Shown here: piece by piece, positions 8,399-17,299 of the stretch
How positions within the stretch are numbered: position 1 is the stretch's first letter
Layout: each line of letters opens with the position of its first letter
Position numbers and translations under genes: made by a program
Assembly: GCF_900182615.1 (NCBI RefSeq)
Contig: NZ_FXTE01000002.1
Location: 124,001-188,000 of the forward strand
Length of the DNA: 64,000 nt
Direction of reading: 5' to 3'
Source of the DNA: Ruegeria faecimaris
Lineage (GTDB): Bacteria; Pseudomonadota; Alphaproteobacteria; Rhodobacterales; Rhodobacteraceae
The notes under the pieces: model-generated
Told to the model about the DNA's origin: nothing
Databases searched by the model: none
Seen by the model: the letters and a program-made list of their open reading frames with translations, nothing else

Positions 8399-10936
8399 TT
8401 GACCGCAAGAGAAACCTTGCCGATCCCCAGATTGTCTTTGCTGCTAACGCAGGTGGGGATGCTAAGCGAGCAGGTTTGGCGGTCTTTCTGGCCGTTTTTC
8501 TCAATTTCCATGGCGCTGTTGGCTGCGCTGATGCTCGGACTGCAGGACCATGTCGGGGTGGAAACCGTTTGGGTCGCGGGGTCGGCGGCGTTGTTTGGGT
8601 TGTTGGTTGCACTGATCCACGGCGCGCGGCGGTTCCGTTTCCCAACACGAAACGAAGCGTTGATCCGGATGGATGAGACCCTGCCAGGGCGTCCTATCCA
8701 GGCTCTGATGGATGAACAGGCCATCGGCGCGATGGATGCTGATTCTGTGGCCCTGTGGCGGGCTCATCAGGCGCGTATGGCGGAACGTGCCGCACAGGCT
8801 GCGCCGGTAAAGCCGGATCTCCGACTGGCCGACCGCGACCCCTATGCTCTGAGGTTCATAGCTTTGCTGGCGCTGGTGATTGCTGTGCTTTTCGGCTCAT
8901 TTTGGCGCATAGGATCCGTGACAGAGATGACACCGGGTGCAGCTGTTGCCGGTCAGGGACCAAGTTGGGAAGGCTGGGTCGAGCCGCCACGCTATACCGG
9001 CTTGCCAACGCTCTATCTGGCAGATCAATCCGCCCCGACACTTTCGGTCCCGCAAGGCAGCCGCATCACATTGCGATTCTACGGCGAGGTCGGTGCGCAC
9101 AGCTTGACCGAAACCTCGACACCGCTGGGCACGGAAGCGGTCACCGACCCTGAACAGGAATTTGTCGTCGAACGTTCGGGCCGAATGACGATAGACGGGC
9201 CTTCCGGACGCGATTGGGCGTTGGAAGTGATCGCAGATACGTCTCCGCAGATCACCGTGTCGGACGTTGCCAAATCCGAAGCAGGCGGCCAGATGAAACT
9301 GCCCTTTGCGGCCAAAGATGATTACGGTGTGATAGCAGGCTCTGCCCTGATCGAACTGGATCTGGATGCAATTGATCGCCGCTATGGTCTGATGGCGAAT
9401 CCAGAACCGCGTGAGGTGATCGAGGTTGAGTTACCGATGCCCATTACAGGCGACCGGGCCGATTTCACCGAGAATCTGATCGAGGATTTCTCACAACATC
9501 CCTGGGCGCATCTGCCAGTAAAGATCACTTTGATGGCGCGTGATGCTGCCGATCAGCAAGGGCAGTCTGAACCCTATACAACAGCACTTCCGGCGCGTCG
9601 GTTCTTTGATCCGCTGGCGGCTGCGATCGTTGAACAGCGGCGCGATCTGCTGTGGTCACGGGACAACGCGAAACGGGTATCTCAGATTCTGCGGGCGGTA
9701 TCGTACCTGCCCGAGGACCTGTTCCGCTCGGATACGGCCTATTTACGCCTGCGGGTGACACTTCGGCGGCTTGAGACATTTACCGAATACGGGTTGAAGC
9801 CGACGCAGCAGGAAGAAATCGCGGCCTCACTATGGAAGCTGGCCGTATTGATCGAGGACGGTACGCTTGCCGACGCTCTTGAGCGGATGCGCCGGGCGCA
9901 GGAGCGCCTGACGGAGGCGATGCAGAACGGGGCAAGCGACGAAGAGATCGCTGAGCTGATGCAAGAGCTGCGCGAGGCCACCCAGGACTATCTGCAACAG
10001 TTACAGCGGTTGGCAGAGCAGAACGGCGAAGAAGGTCAGCAGGGGCAAGACGGTGAATCCTTGCAAATGACGCAGGATGATCTGCAACGGATGATGGATC
10101 GAATTCAGGATCTGATGGAGCAGGGCCGTATGGCCGAGGCGCAGCAGGCGCTGGAGGAATTCCAGCAGATGATGGAGAACATGCGCGTCACGCAAGGTCA
10201 GGGTCAAGGTCAGCAATCCGAAGGCCAACAGGCAATGGAGGGTTTGGCAGAGACATTGCGCGATCAACAGGGGCTGAGCGATCAGGCTTTCCGCGATCTG
10301 CAAGAGCAGTTCAATCCCGGTGCGCAGACTGGTGAAAACCAGGGCAATCAGGGCCGCAATGGCGGTCAGGGCCGTGGTCAGAGCCACGAAGGCCAGGGCG
10401 GACAGGGGCAGGGTGCGGACCAGGCTGATGAAGGTCAGCAGGGTCAGGGTTCGCTGGCCGATCGTCAACAGGCCCTGCGCGATGAGCTGGGCCGCCAGCA
10501 ACAAAACCTGCCCGGTGCCGGTACCCCGGAAGGCGAAGCCGCCCGTGATGCGCTTGGGCGCGCTGGCCGCGCCATGGATGAGGCTGAGCAGGCTCTGCGG
10601 AATGACGAGCTGGCTGATGCTATCGACAACCAGTCCGAAGCGATGGATGCGCTGCGGGAAGGGATGCGCTCGTTAGGTGAGGCCTTGGCCCAGAACCAGC
10701 AGAATCAACCAGGTCAAGGCAGCCAGGAAGGTGATATGCAAGCCAACAACCGCGATCCGCTGGGCCGCAACCCTGGGGCAAACGGGTCGATGTCAACCGA
10801 TGAGAGCCTGCTGCAGGGTGAGGACGTTTATCGCCGGGCCCGCGAGTTGCTGGACGAAATTCGCCGCCGGACCGGTGAATCCGAACGTCCCGAGATTGAA
10901 TTGGAATATCTCAAGCGCCTGCTTGAACGGTTCTGA
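8399..10936 (+). CDS. Large membrane protein of the TIGR02302/DUF4175 type
   Basis: An 845-residue protein with hydrophobic segments near residues 38-75 and 148-172, then a beta-rich domain, followed by a long helical and very Gln/Gly-rich region (about 490-790) with repeated Gln-Gly steps such as QGQGQGQQ, and a charged C-terminus ending YLKRLLERF. This layout is typical of the alphaproteobacterial family of unknown function annotated TIGR02302. The start is a TTG at 8399 preceded by GGAGG, which I prefer because it gives the N-terminal segments. It converges head to tail with the minus-strand zinc-ribbon gene with no gap: the two stops are adjacent at 10934-10939. Cell-envelope role likely, mechanism unknown. 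Confidence 0.82.
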   Translation: MTARETLPIPRLSLLLTQVGMLSEQVWRSFWPFFSISMALLAALMLGLQDHVGVETVWVAGSAALFGLLVALIHGARRFRFPTRNEALIRMDETLPGRPIQALMDEQAIGAMDADSVALWRAHQARMAERAAQAAPVKPDLRLADRDPYALRFIALLALVIAVLFGSFWRIGSVTEMTPGAAVAGQGPSWEGWVEPPRYTGLPTLYLADQSAPTLSVPQGSRITLRFYGEVGAHSLTETSTPLGTEAVTDPEQEFVVERSGRMTIDGPSGRDWALEVIADTSPQITVSDVAKSEAGGQMKLPFAAKDDYGVIAGSALIELDLDAIDRRYGLMANPEPREVIEVELPMPITGDRADFTENLIEDFSQHPWAHLPVKITLMARDAADQQGQSEPYTTALPARRFFDPLAAAIVEQRRDLLWSRDNAKRVSQILRAVSYLPEDLFRSDTAYLRLRVTLRRLETFTEYGLKPTQQEEIAASLWKLAVLIEDGTLADALERMRRAQERLTEAMQNGASDEEIAELMQELREATQDYLQQLQRLAEQNGEEGQQGQDGESLQMTQDDLQRMMDRIQDLMEQGRMAEAQQALEEFQQMMENMRVTQGQGQGQQSEGQQAMEGLAETLRDQQGLSDQAFRDLQEQFNPGAQTGENQGNQGRNGGQGRGQSHEGQGGQGQGADQADEGQQGQGSLADRQQALRDELGRQQQNLPGAGTPEGEAARDALGRAGRAMDEAEQALRNDELADAIDNQSEAMDALREGMRSLGEALAQNQQNQPGQGSQEGDMQANNRDPLGRNPGANGSMSTDESLLQGEDVYRRARELLDEIRRRTGESERPEIELEYLKRLLERF

Positions 10937-11671
10937 TCAGTTCTGAGAAGCGCCAGCCTGGGTATCCAGCCAAAGCCGGGCTTGATCCACCAAAGACACA
11001 TAAGGTTTGAGAACTGCATCCGCCTGAGGAACAGCCTCACTGATTTGCGGAGCATTGCCGTAGATCAGGAACAGGATCACACCAAGTATCAAGATCAGAG
11101 CGAACCCACGCAGAAAGCCACCGGATTTGCGGGGCGCAGGCGCTGATACCTCGGGTGCATCTGCAGAGGCGTCGCCGCGGAACCCAGAATTGATCGTCTC
11201 GACATCGGGCAGGGCGTCACCTTGCCCGGAATCTTTAGCGGTTTCTGTAGCTGTCAGTTCCTTGACCGCCTGTTCGGGGTCTGGTTCCGGCTCGGAAGGT
11301 GGATCAAGAGCAAGATCAGGCTGGCTTTCAAGACTGCTACCTTCCTGGGCCCGCAATTCGGCTTCACGTGCGGCTTCTTCCTTCAGAATATCGGCGACCG
11401 AAGGATCCACATTGCTGACCGGCGCACCATCCTTTGGTGGGGTTTCGGGCTCGGGCTCGGTCTGGTCGGCGGTTTCTGACTCCGCCGGTGGAACTGCCTT
11501 ATCCTCGGCAGTCGTTTCATCTGCAGGTTGCTCAACGGCTGGATCCGCCGGATGTTTGGCCTGGAACCACGTTTTCTCGCAATTCGAACACTGAACATCG
11601 CGGCCTTCCTCTGGAATGACCTCGTCTGGCACCTCGTATTGGGCACTGCAGTTGGGACAAGTAAGACGCAT
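10937..11671 (-). CDS. Zinc-ribbon (MJ0042-type) membrane protein
   Basis: A 244-residue protein with an N-terminal zinc ribbon, C5-P-N-C8 and C28-S-N-C31, of the MJ0042 kind common in alpha- and deltaproteobacteria. A long acidic, Pro/Glu/Asp-rich linker (about 45-185) follows, then one membrane span (about 195-215, FALILILGVILFLIYGN) and a short extracytoplasmic tail with LWLDTQAGA. The topology suggests a cytoplasmic metal-binding head tethered to the membrane. It is divergent from ftsE and convergent with the DUF4175 gene. Function unknown. Confidence 0.78.
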   Translation of the reverse strand: MRLTCPNCSAQYEVPDEVIPEEGRDVQCSNCEKTWFQAKHPADPAVEQPADETTAEDKAVPPAESETADQTEPEPETPPKDGAPVSNVDPSVADILKEEAAREAELRAQEGSSLESQPDLALDPPSEPEPDPEQAVKELTATETAKDSGQGDALPDVETINSGFRGDASADAPEVSAPAPRKSGGFLRGFALILILGVILFLIYGNAPQISEAVPQADAVLKPYVSLVDQARLWLDTQAGASQN

Positions 11672-11853
11672 GCTGCCTCCGGGCCGGGGGTTGGCCTGAT
11701 AATAGTTTTTTTAAGAATGATATTCCGTTAGAACCAAACAGCAAAGCGCGTTTTCGGTTTCGCGGGCCAAGTGTCACCATTTGGACCCGGTACGGGCATT
11801 GAAACCTGAACCGCGCTGGGGCAAGAAGAGCGGCACAAAAATTGGGGGCCCCC

Positions 11854-12531
11854 GTGATCGAGCTGGACCATGTCAGCTACACCTATGGTGGAGGTGAATT
11901 GCTGAGCGACGTATCGCTTAAGCTTCAACCGGGGTCGTTTCATTTCCTGACCGGGCCGTCCGGTGCTGGCAAAACAACCCTGTTAAAGCTCTGCTATGGC
12001 GCATTGCTGCCCACATCGGGAAGGCTGAGCGTGTTCGATCAGGATATCGCCCGCCTTAACCGCGATCAGATGGCCCTGATGCGCCGCCGGATTGGTGTGG
12101 TGCATCAGGATTGCCGGTTTCTGGATCACATGACTTTGGCCGAGAATGTCGCTTTGCCGTTGATGGTATCCGGTAAGGCGGAAATTGCCGAGCAAACAGA
12201 TCTGTCAGATCTGTTAAACTGGGTCGGGCTGGGTGCGCGTCTTGACGCGCTGCCACCAGAGCTGTCAGGCGGTGAACGCCAGCGTGCGGCGCTGGCCCGT
12301 GCGGTGATGCTGTCGCCGGATGTCGTGCTGGCCGATGAGCCGACGGGCAATGTGGATTGGGAAATGTCTCAGCGACTTTTGCGCCTGCTGGTCGAGTTGA
12401 ACAAGATGGGCAAGACAGTCTTGATTGCGACCCATGATCTTAGCCTGATCCGTGCGGCGAAAAGCCAGGTGCAGGCGCGTGTTTTGCGCATCTCGCAGCG
12501 CCAAATTCAACTGGCGGGGGCGGATCTATGA
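11854..12531 (+). CDS. ftsE: Cell division ATP-binding protein FtsE
   Basis: ABC ATPase that with FtsX links the divisome to peptidoglycan hydrolases. Walker A GPSGAGKT (residues 34-41), ABC signature LSGGERQR, Walker B VVLADEPTGN and the switch His in ATHD are all present. I take the GTG at 11854 as start because it gives the usual N-terminus MIELDHVSY; a TTG at 11842 in the same frame is an alternative that adds four residues. A perfect GGGGGCCCCC palindrome (11844-11853) abuts the GTG. The stop overlaps ftsX by ATGA, indicating coupled translation. Confidence 0.93.
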   Translation: MIELDHVSYTYGGGELLSDVSLKLQPGSFHFLTGPSGAGKTTLLKLCYGALLPTSGRLSVFDQDIARLNRDQMALMRRRIGVVHQDCRFLDHMTLAENVALPLMVSGKAEIAEQTDLSDLLNWVGLGARLDALPPELSGGERQRAALARAVMLSPDVVLADEPTGNVDWEMSQRLLRLLVELNKMGKTVLIATHDLSLIRAAKSQVQARVLRISQRQIQLAGADL

Positions 12532-13430
12532 ACGTGGAAACTTTCCGCAACCTGTTGAAACGTGATGGTCGTGCCGACCGAGTTGTTCCGCCCACTGGCT
12601 ATACTGCACATCTCACACTGTTCGTGTCCGGTGCGATGGGCTTTCTTGCGGTGTTCGCGCTGGCTCTGTCATTGGCGTCGGGGCGAGTGGCAGACCGCTG
12701 GGCAAGCGAACTTGCCGGTGCTGCCACGGTGCGGATCAATGCCCCGGCCGACCAGATGGCCGCCCAGACTGAAACCGCGCTGACGGTGCTGTCGCAAACA
12801 CCCGGTGTCGCCTCTGCCCGGGCGTTGACTATCGAGGAGCAGATTGCGCTGTTGTCGCCTTGGTTTGGCCCGGATTTGCCACTGGACACGCTGCCCGTGC
12901 CGCAGTTGATCGAAATTTTCGAAGGTGAGCCAGGTCTGGATGCAGCAGGATTGCGCCTGCGTCTTGGGGCCGAGGTGCCCGGAGCCGTACTGGACGACCA
13001 CTCGCGCTGGCGCGAACCTTTGGTTGATGCGGCCCGCTCGCTCCGGAGGCTTGGCTGGGTCTCAATCCTTCTGATTGGCGGAGCGACCGCCGCCATGATC
13101 ACATTGGCGGCCAATGCGTCGCTGGCAGCCAACGCGCAGATTATCGAAGTGCTGCGTCTTGTCGGGGCCCGGGATCGATTTATTGCCAATGCGTTTGTTC
13201 GCCGCTTCACTTACCGCGCATTTTTTGGTGCGATGGTTGGTGTGCTGTTCGGAATGACAGGTGTGTTGTTGCTGCCCGAGGCATCGTCGGACGAGGGCGG
13301 TTTTCTGACGGGCCTGGGCTTTCAGGGGGCAGGGTGGCTGTTGCCAGCCCTCATCCCGGTACTGGGTGCTGCGGTGGCCTTTCTAGCCACTTGGACTGCG
13401 GCAAACCGCAAATTGAAGGAGCTTTCGTAA
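12528..13430 (+). CDS. ftsX: Cell division protein FtsX
   Basis: Membrane partner of FtsE, 300 residues. One N-terminal span (about 38-58), an extracytoplasmic domain (about 60-165) and three C-terminal spans (about 170-192, 222-244, 265-290) give the FtsX topology with the large periplasmic loop that contacts amidase activators. It starts inside the ftsE stop (ATGA at 12528) and its TAA overlaps the ATG of plsC (TAATG at 13428-13432). The ftsE-ftsX-acyltransferase order joins division with phospholipid synthesis. Confidence 0.9.
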   Translation: MNVETFRNLLKRDGRADRVVPPTGYTAHLTLFVSGAMGFLAVFALALSLASGRVADRWASELAGAATVRINAPADQMAAQTETALTVLSQTPGVASARALTIEEQIALLSPWFGPDLPLDTLPVPQLIEIFEGEPGLDAAGLRLRLGAEVPGAVLDDHSRWREPLVDAARSLRRLGWVSILLIGGATAAMITLAANASLAANAQIIEVLRLVGARDRFIANAFVRRFTYRAFFGAMVGVLFGMTGVLLLPEASSDEGGFLTGLGFQGAGWLLPALIPVLGAAVAFLATWTAANRKLKELS

Positions 13431-14170
13431 TGGCCACTCCAATTCAATGGATCCGCTCACTTGTCTTCATGATCGTGATCTACATGTGGATGCTGGTCCT
13501 TGGCCTCGTGTTTGCTCCTTACGCCATGTTTGCAAAGCGCGGAGCGTTACATGCATGCAAGACCTATGCGCGCACAACCATGTGGCTGGCGCGTTGGATG
13601 GTTGGTATTCGATGCGAAGTTCGCGGGACTGTGCCAGTGGACGAGGTGGTCATCGGGGCCAAACACCAGTCTTTCCTCGATATCATCATGATCTTTAGCG
13701 CGATTCCTCATGGCAAGTTCATTATGAAGCGCGAATTGCTGTGGACGCCAGTCATTGGGCTTTACGCCAGCCGTCTGGGGTGCATCCCGGTCAATCGCGG
13801 CAAGAAGGGCGCTGCTGTGGCCAAGATGGTCCAGGATGTGGCGAAGGAATTTACAGAACCTGGCCAGTTGGTGATCTATCCGCAGGGCACCCGTGTCGCG
13901 CCCGGCGTTCACAAACCGTATAAGGTTGGAACTGCCGTCCTGTACGAAGGCTTGGGAATCCCTTGCGTACCTGTTGCAACAAATGCCGGAGTGTTCTGGC
14001 CCCGCAGCGGCGTGATGCGCAAACCCGGCCTTGCGATCGTCGACTTCCTTGATCCGATAGAACCCGGCGTCGAACGTGCGCGCTTTCTGGACCGATTGGA
14101 AGATGTGATCGAGACGCGCTCGAACGCTTTGATGACAGAAGTGGGGTTTGATCCTGATGCAGTTCATTGA
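13430..14170 (+). CDS. plsC: 1-acyl-sn-glycerol-3-phosphate acyltransferase (PlsC family)
   Basis: Inner-membrane acyltransferase, 246 residues, that turns lysophosphatidic acid into phosphatidic acid. The catalytic H79-x4-D84 motif is in KHQSFLD, and the substrate-binding motif is YPQGTR (151-155 for PQGTR; the usual form is PEGTR). An N-terminal hydrophobic segment spans about residues 8-33. The start is the ATG that overlaps the ftsX stop, so it is translated with that operon. The Glu-to-Gln change in the third motif is a known natural variant position in relatives and does not by itself imply loss of activity. Another family member is at 44816-46201. Confidence 0.88.
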   Translation: MATPIQWIRSLVFMIVIYMWMLVLGLVFAPYAMFAKRGALHACKTYARTTMWLARWMVGIRCEVRGTVPVDEVVIGAKHQSFLDIIMIFSAIPHGKFIMKRELLWTPVIGLYASRLGCIPVNRGKKGAAVAKMVQDVAKEFTEPGQLVIYPQGTRVAPGVHKPYKVGTAVLYEGLGIPCVPVATNAGVFWPRSGVMRKPGLAIVDFLDPIEPGVERARFLDRLEDVIETRSNALMTEVGFDPDAVH

Positions 14171-14762
14171 CGATACCGAATCGCTTGCGGGGCATTACGG
14201 CGCACCGGGCGCCCCATCATTGCGTAAAGTAGCGCACCGGTTGACGCCTCTGTACCGGCAATGGGTCATGGCTTCGCGGCTATGCGTACTCAGTACGGTT
14301 GGGCCCGAAGGGGTCGATGGCAGCCCACGTGGCGATGATGGTCCGGTGGTTCTGGAACTGGATCCAAAGACATTGGCGATGCCCGACTGGCGCGGAAACA
14401 ACCGGCTGGACAGCTTGCGCAATATCGTGCGCGATCCGCGTGTGTCCTTGATGTTCATGGTCCCAGGGTCGAACAATGTTGTGCGCGTCAACGGGTCGGC
14501 CCGACTGACAGCGGACCAAGACCTTCGAACCCGGTTCGAAAAACAAGGCAGGCTTCCGGCCACCGTGATCGTCATCGACATTACAGAGGTCTACACTCAG
14601 TGTGCCCGTGCGCTGATGCGTGCGCGGACTTGGAGCAGCGGGGACGAAGCCGCCATATTGCCGACAATGGGTGAAATCCTGGCCGAAGCGTCAGACGGCG
14701 AGGAAGGTGGCACGCAATATGATGAGGCCTGGGGGCAACGCGCCGCAAAAACGATGTGGTAG
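14157..14762 (+). CDS. Pyridoxamine 5'-phosphate oxidase-family FMN-binding protein
   Basis: A 201-residue split-barrel protein. The pattern ASRLCVLSTVGPEGVDGSPRGD is the flavin-binding strand pair of the MSMEG_1061-type branch of the PNPOx-like superfamily, followed by IPDWRGNN-like RGNNRLDSL, RVSLMFMVPG and VNGSARL. These proteins bind FMN or F420 and reduce or sense small molecules; the substrate is unknown. It starts at ATG 14157, 14 bp inside plsC, so it is the last gene of the ftsEX-plsC unit. Cys in YTQCARAL and the nearby Arg are typical of the group. Confidence 0.82.
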   Translation: MQFIDDTESLAGHYGAPGAPSLRKVAHRLTPLYRQWVMASRLCVLSTVGPEGVDGSPRGDDGPVVLELDPKTLAMPDWRGNNRLDSLRNIVRDPRVSLMFMVPGSNNVVRVNGSARLTADQDLRTRFEKQGRLPATVIVIDITEVYTQCARALMRARTWSSGDEAAILPTMGEILAEASDGEEGGTQYDEAWGQRAAKTMW

Positions 14763-14853
14763 CCTGTTTACTTATCAAGGTTTGGTCAAAGAATCGTCAC
14801 ACGGGTAAGTAAGTAGATAACCGTGAGGCAAATACAGAATACAGGAGCCGTCA

Positions 14854-15906
14854 ATGGAGCAGCTTAGTTCAGTTTGGGATTCTTTCCTGAACCACGCCCG
14901 CTATGTGTTTACGTCTCCTTTGGATCCCACGAACCGGATTTTCTATGTCTATGTCGGCAGTTCTCTGCTGATTGCCTTCGCCATCTATGCCGTGAAGCGC
15001 AGAAACGCGTCACATGTAGACGGAGAGAGCAGCTTTCTGGGGTTCCTGTTTCCCCGCAAGGTCTGGAACCATCCTTCTGCATGGCTCGATATCCGCTATT
15101 TCTTTTTCCACAAACTGATCGGGCATTTCCTGATATTGGGTCTGCTGGCCGGATCAGCCGCCTTGTCCTATCAATGGGCAAGCGGTGGGCTTGACCCCAA
15201 TAACTCACCCCGGGCAGAGCCCTTGGTTGGCTGGTTGGGGGCTTTGGCTACCTTCACCTACATGCTCATTCTATTCCTGATTATGGATTTCATCGGCTAC
15301 GCAGCCCATTACCTGCAGCACAAGGTCCCGCTGTTGTGGCAATTTCACAAAGTTCATCACAGCGCCGAGGTGATGCACCCGTTGTCGAATTTTCGCGAAC
15401 ATCCGATAGACAATATCCTCTACAATGTTGCGATTGGGTTTGGTGCCGGCGCAGTAACCGGGTTTGCGTTTCGACTGTTAGGGTACCAGCCGAACATGCC
15501 GGCATTGCTGGGCGTGCCGGTGCTGATGTTCTTGTTCAATGTCGGAGGCTATAATCTGCGACATTCCCATATCTGGTTGCGTTGGCCGGGTGTGTGGTCG
15601 AAAGTTTTTCCCTCGCCTGCGCATCACCACGTGCATCACAGTTGCCACCCGGACCATCTGGACAAAAACTTCGCCTTCATGTTTCCGTTCTGGGATGTGT
15701 TGTTCGGCACCTACATCATGCCCGAGGATAACAGGGACGTGAAATTCGGCGTGACCGAGAAGGACAAGGGTCACGAGATGGACACCTGCATGAAGCTCTA
15801 TTTCCTGCCGTTCAGAGATGCGTGGCGTATTCTGAAAAAGAAACGGCGCCCATCGTCTTACCAAGCGCCCGATGCAGATGCCGCCAGTCGCCATTCGGTC
15901 AAATAG
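14854..15906 (+). CDS. Sterol desaturase / fatty acid hydroxylase family protein (second copy)
   Basis: A 350-residue membrane protein. Hydrophobic segments at about 30-48, 85-107, 125-148 and 195-235 carry histidine clusters: HYLQH near 152-156, HKVHH near 164-168, and HHHVHH near 257-262, the three boxes of the di-iron fatty-acid-hydroxylase superfamily. It is quite different from the family member at 2730-3701 in length and in surroundings, so the two are not a recent duplication. Its own ribosome binding site ACAGGAG precedes the ATG. Substrate unknown; lipid or terpenoid hydroxylation is the family theme. Confidence 0.85.
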   Translation: MEQLSSVWDSFLNHARYVFTSPLDPTNRIFYVYVGSSLLIAFAIYAVKRRNASHVDGESSFLGFLFPRKVWNHPSAWLDIRYFFFHKLIGHFLILGLLAGSAALSYQWASGGLDPNNSPRAEPLVGWLGALATFTYMLILFLIMDFIGYAAHYLQHKVPLLWQFHKVHHSAEVMHPLSNFREHPIDNILYNVAIGFGAGAVTGFAFRLLGYQPNMPALLGVPVLMFLFNVGGYNLRHSHIWLRWPGVWSKVFPSPAHHHVHHSCHPDHLDKNFAFMFPFWDVLFGTYIMPEDNRDVKFGVTEKDKGHEMDTCMKLYFLPFRDAWRILKKKRRPSSYQAPDADAASRHSVK

Positions 15907-16008
15907 CGAGCATCTGAGGTGGTTGCCGGCCTGACGTGATCCGCTGATCGCCTGTGTCCGCCAACGCCTTGGCGGTGGTTTCGGCTGGGCATAGTGACGC
16001 AAACGCCC

Positions 16009-16602
16009 TCAAGCCGCGGCGGCTCCGATCTTGGCGATCTTGCTGACCCAGCGGTCCACGTGACCCGGTTTGGGATAACTTGCCCCGGCAAAATAGGTGA
16101 ACCGGGTCGGCTTGAAGCCAACAAATCCCAATATCTGATCGCGTACCTGGCGGATCAGGGCCTGGCGATAGATCAGGCGCATGAACCAACCCGGCGTATC
16201 TGATGTCAGAATGACGCGCGCGGTGCGTCCGCTCAGCATCGGGGCGGGCAATCCAATCTTAGTGGTGTTTCGCGTGTCAAAGGTGCGTCCGGGGATGAAC
16301 ATCCGGTCGATCAGACCTTTGAGCTTTGCGGGCAATCCGCCCCACCACATTGGCGTGGTCAAGACCAGGTGCTCGCTCCATTCGAAATCTTGCAATACCT
16401 GCTCAAGAACCGGTTCTAGCGGTTTGAAATCGTGATAATTGCCCTGGCCAAAATCAAAGTCGAACTGCATCTCGCTTAGATGGACCAGACGCACGTCATG
16501 TCCCTTGCCTCGGGCGGCGTCGGCATAAGTTTCGGCAAAGGTCCGCGACAGGCTGCTATCGGCGGGGTGTCCGTCGAGGACAAGTATTTTCTTCGGTTGC
16601 AT
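16009..16602 (-). CDS. Flavodoxin-fold NAD(P)H:quinone reductase
   Basis: A 197-residue soluble flavoprotein. The opening LDGHPADSSLS is the phosphate-binding loop of the NAD(P)H dehydrogenase (quinone)/MdaB/KefF family, and PMWWGGLPAKLKGLIDRMF is its flavin-stacking signature. Such enzymes do two-electron reduction of quinones or aromatic electrophiles and protect against them. It is divergent from a TetR gene, and the 84-bp gap holds three copies of a palindrome, so it is almost certainly the regulator's target. Operator 1 (16619-16630) sits just upstream of the AGGAGAG ribosome binding site, where a bound repressor would block the gene. Confidence 0.88.
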   Translation of the reverse strand: MQPKKILVLDGHPADSSLSRTFAETYADAARGKGHDVRLVHLSEMQFDFDFGQGNYHDFKPLEPVLEQVLQDFEWSEHLVLTTPMWWGGLPAKLKGLIDRMFIPGRTFDTRNTTKIGLPAPMLSGRTARVILTSDTPGWFMRLIYRQALIRQVRDQILGFVGFKPTRFTYFAGASYPKPGHVDRWVSKIAKIGAAAA

Positions 16603-16618
16603 GGGGCTCTCCTGAAAA

Positions 16619-16680
16619 TGACCGTGGTCACTTATAGAATCGGAAAGTGACCGCGGTCAATAAAAATTTGACCATGGTCA
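16619..16680. promoter_or_regulatory. Three TetR-type operators between the quinone reductase and its regulator
   Basis: Three copies of TGACC-N2-GGTCA: 16619-16630 (TGACCGTGGTCA), 16648-16659 (TGACCGCGGTCA) and 16669-16680 (TGACCATGGTCA). The second and third are perfect palindromes, and the third extends to TTGACCATGGTCAA. The starts are 29 and 21 bp apart. They fill the divergent intergenic gap and are the likely binding sites of the TetR protein at 16687. This is read directly from the sequence; binding is inference. Confidence 0.75.
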
Positions 16681-16686
16681 AAAAAC

Positions 16687-17280
16687 ATGCGAGCTAACCA
16701 TATGCAAAAACCACCCCAGAAACGAACTCTCAAAACTCGGGCCCGGCTTTTGGCGGCTGCCGAGGCGCTCATTGAAAACAGCGGATACGAGGCGCTGAGG
16801 GTAGAAGAGGTCGTCCAGAGCGCTGGCGTCGCCAAAGGGACGTTCTTCGCGCATTTTCGCGACAAGGATGCCTTGATGGAGCTTCTGATCGCAGATCGGC
16901 TGAATGCCTGCCTCGATCAGGCCGAGGCTGGGACAGCGCCCAAATCGGTGAATGATATCATGACCGCCCTGCAGCCGGTTCACAGCTTCATGACATCCGA
17001 ACGGTATGTCTTTGACTTGTTGATAAGATATTCGGGGGCGACGGCTATCGCCGATATCGGACCGATCGCATATTGCTTTGAGCGCTACTTTCGTGTGGTG
17101 ATGATGTGGCTTGACGCTGCGGATGTCCGACAGGACATTCCGACCGAGCTGTTGGCCGAAGGTGTTCAGGCCTTTGCCATTCAGGCCATGTCCCTTAAGT
17201 TCTGCGCCTTGCACGCCTCGACCGGTTTTACCGACCGGTTGAGGGTCTATCTCGATGCATGGTTGACCCCGGCGACCTAG
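16687..17280 (+). CDS. TetR/AcrR-family transcriptional regulator
   Basis: A 197-residue repressor with an N-terminal helix-turn-helix: TRARLLAAAEALIENSGYEA, then VQSAGVAKGTFFAHFRDKDA, the classic TetR recognition region (about residues 18-63). The C-terminal ligand domain has no family-specific mark I can name. It is divergent from the quinone reductase and most likely represses both genes through the triple palindrome. The start could be either of two ATGs (16687 or 16702). Its ligand is presumably a quinone-like or electrophilic compound reduced by the neighbour, which is inference. An efficient terminator overlaps its stop. Confidence 0.88.
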   Translation: MRANHMQKPPQKRTLKTRARLLAAAEALIENSGYEALRVEEVVQSAGVAKGTFFAHFRDKDALMELLIADRLNACLDQAEAGTAPKSVNDIMTALQPVHSFMTSERYVFDLLIRYSGATAIADIGPIAYCFERYFRVVMMWLDAADVRQDIPTELLAEGVQAFAIQAMSLKFCALHASTGFTDRLRVYLDAWLTPAT

Positions 17281-17299
17281 TCACCGGGGTCCTTTTTTT
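17265..17299 (+). terminator. Rho-independent terminator after the TetR gene
   Basis: Perfect 8-bp stem GACCCCGG (17265-17272) with CCGGGGTC (17284-17291), an 11-nt loop, then a run of seven T (17293-17299). The stem covers the last codons and stop of the TetR gene, and the T-run overlaps the lpd stop on the other strand. Confidence 0.85.
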
